Shown here piece after piece: positions 63,678 through 64,000 of a stretch of DNA of 64,000 nucleotides (positions are counted from its first letter, which is position 1; the number at the start of each line of letters is the position of its first letter). The position numbers and the translations under genes were made by a program. The stretch spans positions 27,263,204 to 27,327,203 of the forward strand of contig NC_084706.1 in NCBI RefSeq assembly GCF_033807575.1, written 5' to 3'. Below the pieces are notes generated by a model, which was not told the origin of the DNA, did no database searches, and saw only the letters and a list, made by a program, of their open reading frames with translations. The stretch comes from Cydia pomonella. Its lineage: Eukaryota; Arthropoda; Insecta; Lepidoptera; Tortricidae.

Positions 63678-63859
63678 ATGAGTGCATGAAATGAAAGTAA
63701 ATTCTTCTTCTATGCCGGTCCCTCATTACTGAGGATCGTGACCACTTGGTCTTGCAGTTCCTGTGATTTGTCTCCATCGGTCTCCATATCTCGTAGCCCT
63801 CACCGCTTGATGGAGTTTGCCTGAGGTGACCTTCTTTTCTTGGTCCTACCATCTAGTCT

Positions 63860-64000
63860 CCATCTCCAGATTTAATGTGTTTTTAACCATAGAGACTATA
63901 CATTTCTATTGTATTGTATTAATTTTATAATGTAATGTTTACCCAGGTATTGGCTGTTGTATTTATAAATGTTGTTATGTATTTTTCATGTCACTATATG
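63860..64000 (+). mobile_element. 3' end of the 14158-18285 LINE family, cut by window end
   Basis: CATCTCCAGATTTAATGTGT, TTTAACCATAGAGACTATAC, TGTAATGTTTACCCAGGTAT and CATGTCACTATATG are the reverse complement of blocks at 14270-14425. It begins at the same internal point as the copy at 51243-51490. The remaining 3' part lies beyond the window. Confidence 0.88.

Overview
The window looks like a repeat-dominated, AT-rich nuclear region of an insect, most probably a moth or butterfly. The main reasons are two tRNA-derived SINE families and several LINE 3' ends that I recognise as typical of Lepidoptera, together with many palindromic MITEs and hAT elements. That assignment rests on recalled family resemblance, not on a database search. 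I see no prokaryotic features, no CRISPR array and no rRNA. The tRNA-like sequences sit inside repeat elements. I cannot support any intact host gene; the only near-complete long reading frame is the ORF2 of a LINE.

Layout. 0-2.1 kb: a 191-bp palindromic MITE and a SINE. 2.1-12.1 kb: one very large terminal-inverted-repeat element (2136-12059, 9.9 kb) with perfect 8-bp target duplications. Almost all of it is two tandem satellites, about 43 x 100 bp and about 30 x 108 bp, flanked by 74-bp and 113-bp subterminal repeats. A foldback transposon is nested in the first satellite and a LINE fragment is nested in the foldback. 12.5-13.2 kb: a GC-rich 47-bp minisatellite. 13.9-18.3 kb: a SINE, then a 5'-truncated LINE on the minus strand with an open 951-codon endonuclease/reverse-transcriptase ORF2. 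19.1-22.0 kb: a hAT transposon with perfect 8-bp target duplications and a broken BED-finger transposase gene. 22-36 kb: SINEs, MITEs and C-terminal LINE debris. 36.8-39.1 kb: a DNA transposon remnant inserted in an older repeat, with the empty site preserved at 28.6 kb. 39-64 kb: low-copy AT-rich sequence scattered with LINE 3' ends, SINEs, MITEs, a 137-bp tandem repeat, an R1-like LINE C-terminus, an ORF1 remnant and a (CA)n tract.

The genes do not form a pathway. The content is a layered record of insertions: LINEs supply the machinery that probably moved the SINEs, hAT-type transposases probably moved the hAT-like non-autonomous elements, and tandem amplification inflated at least one transposon to nearly 10 kb. 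The most notable feature is the satellite-filled hAT-like element, whose 100-bp monomer carries a perfect AAGATGGCGGC motif (YY1/Pho-like) in almost every copy.
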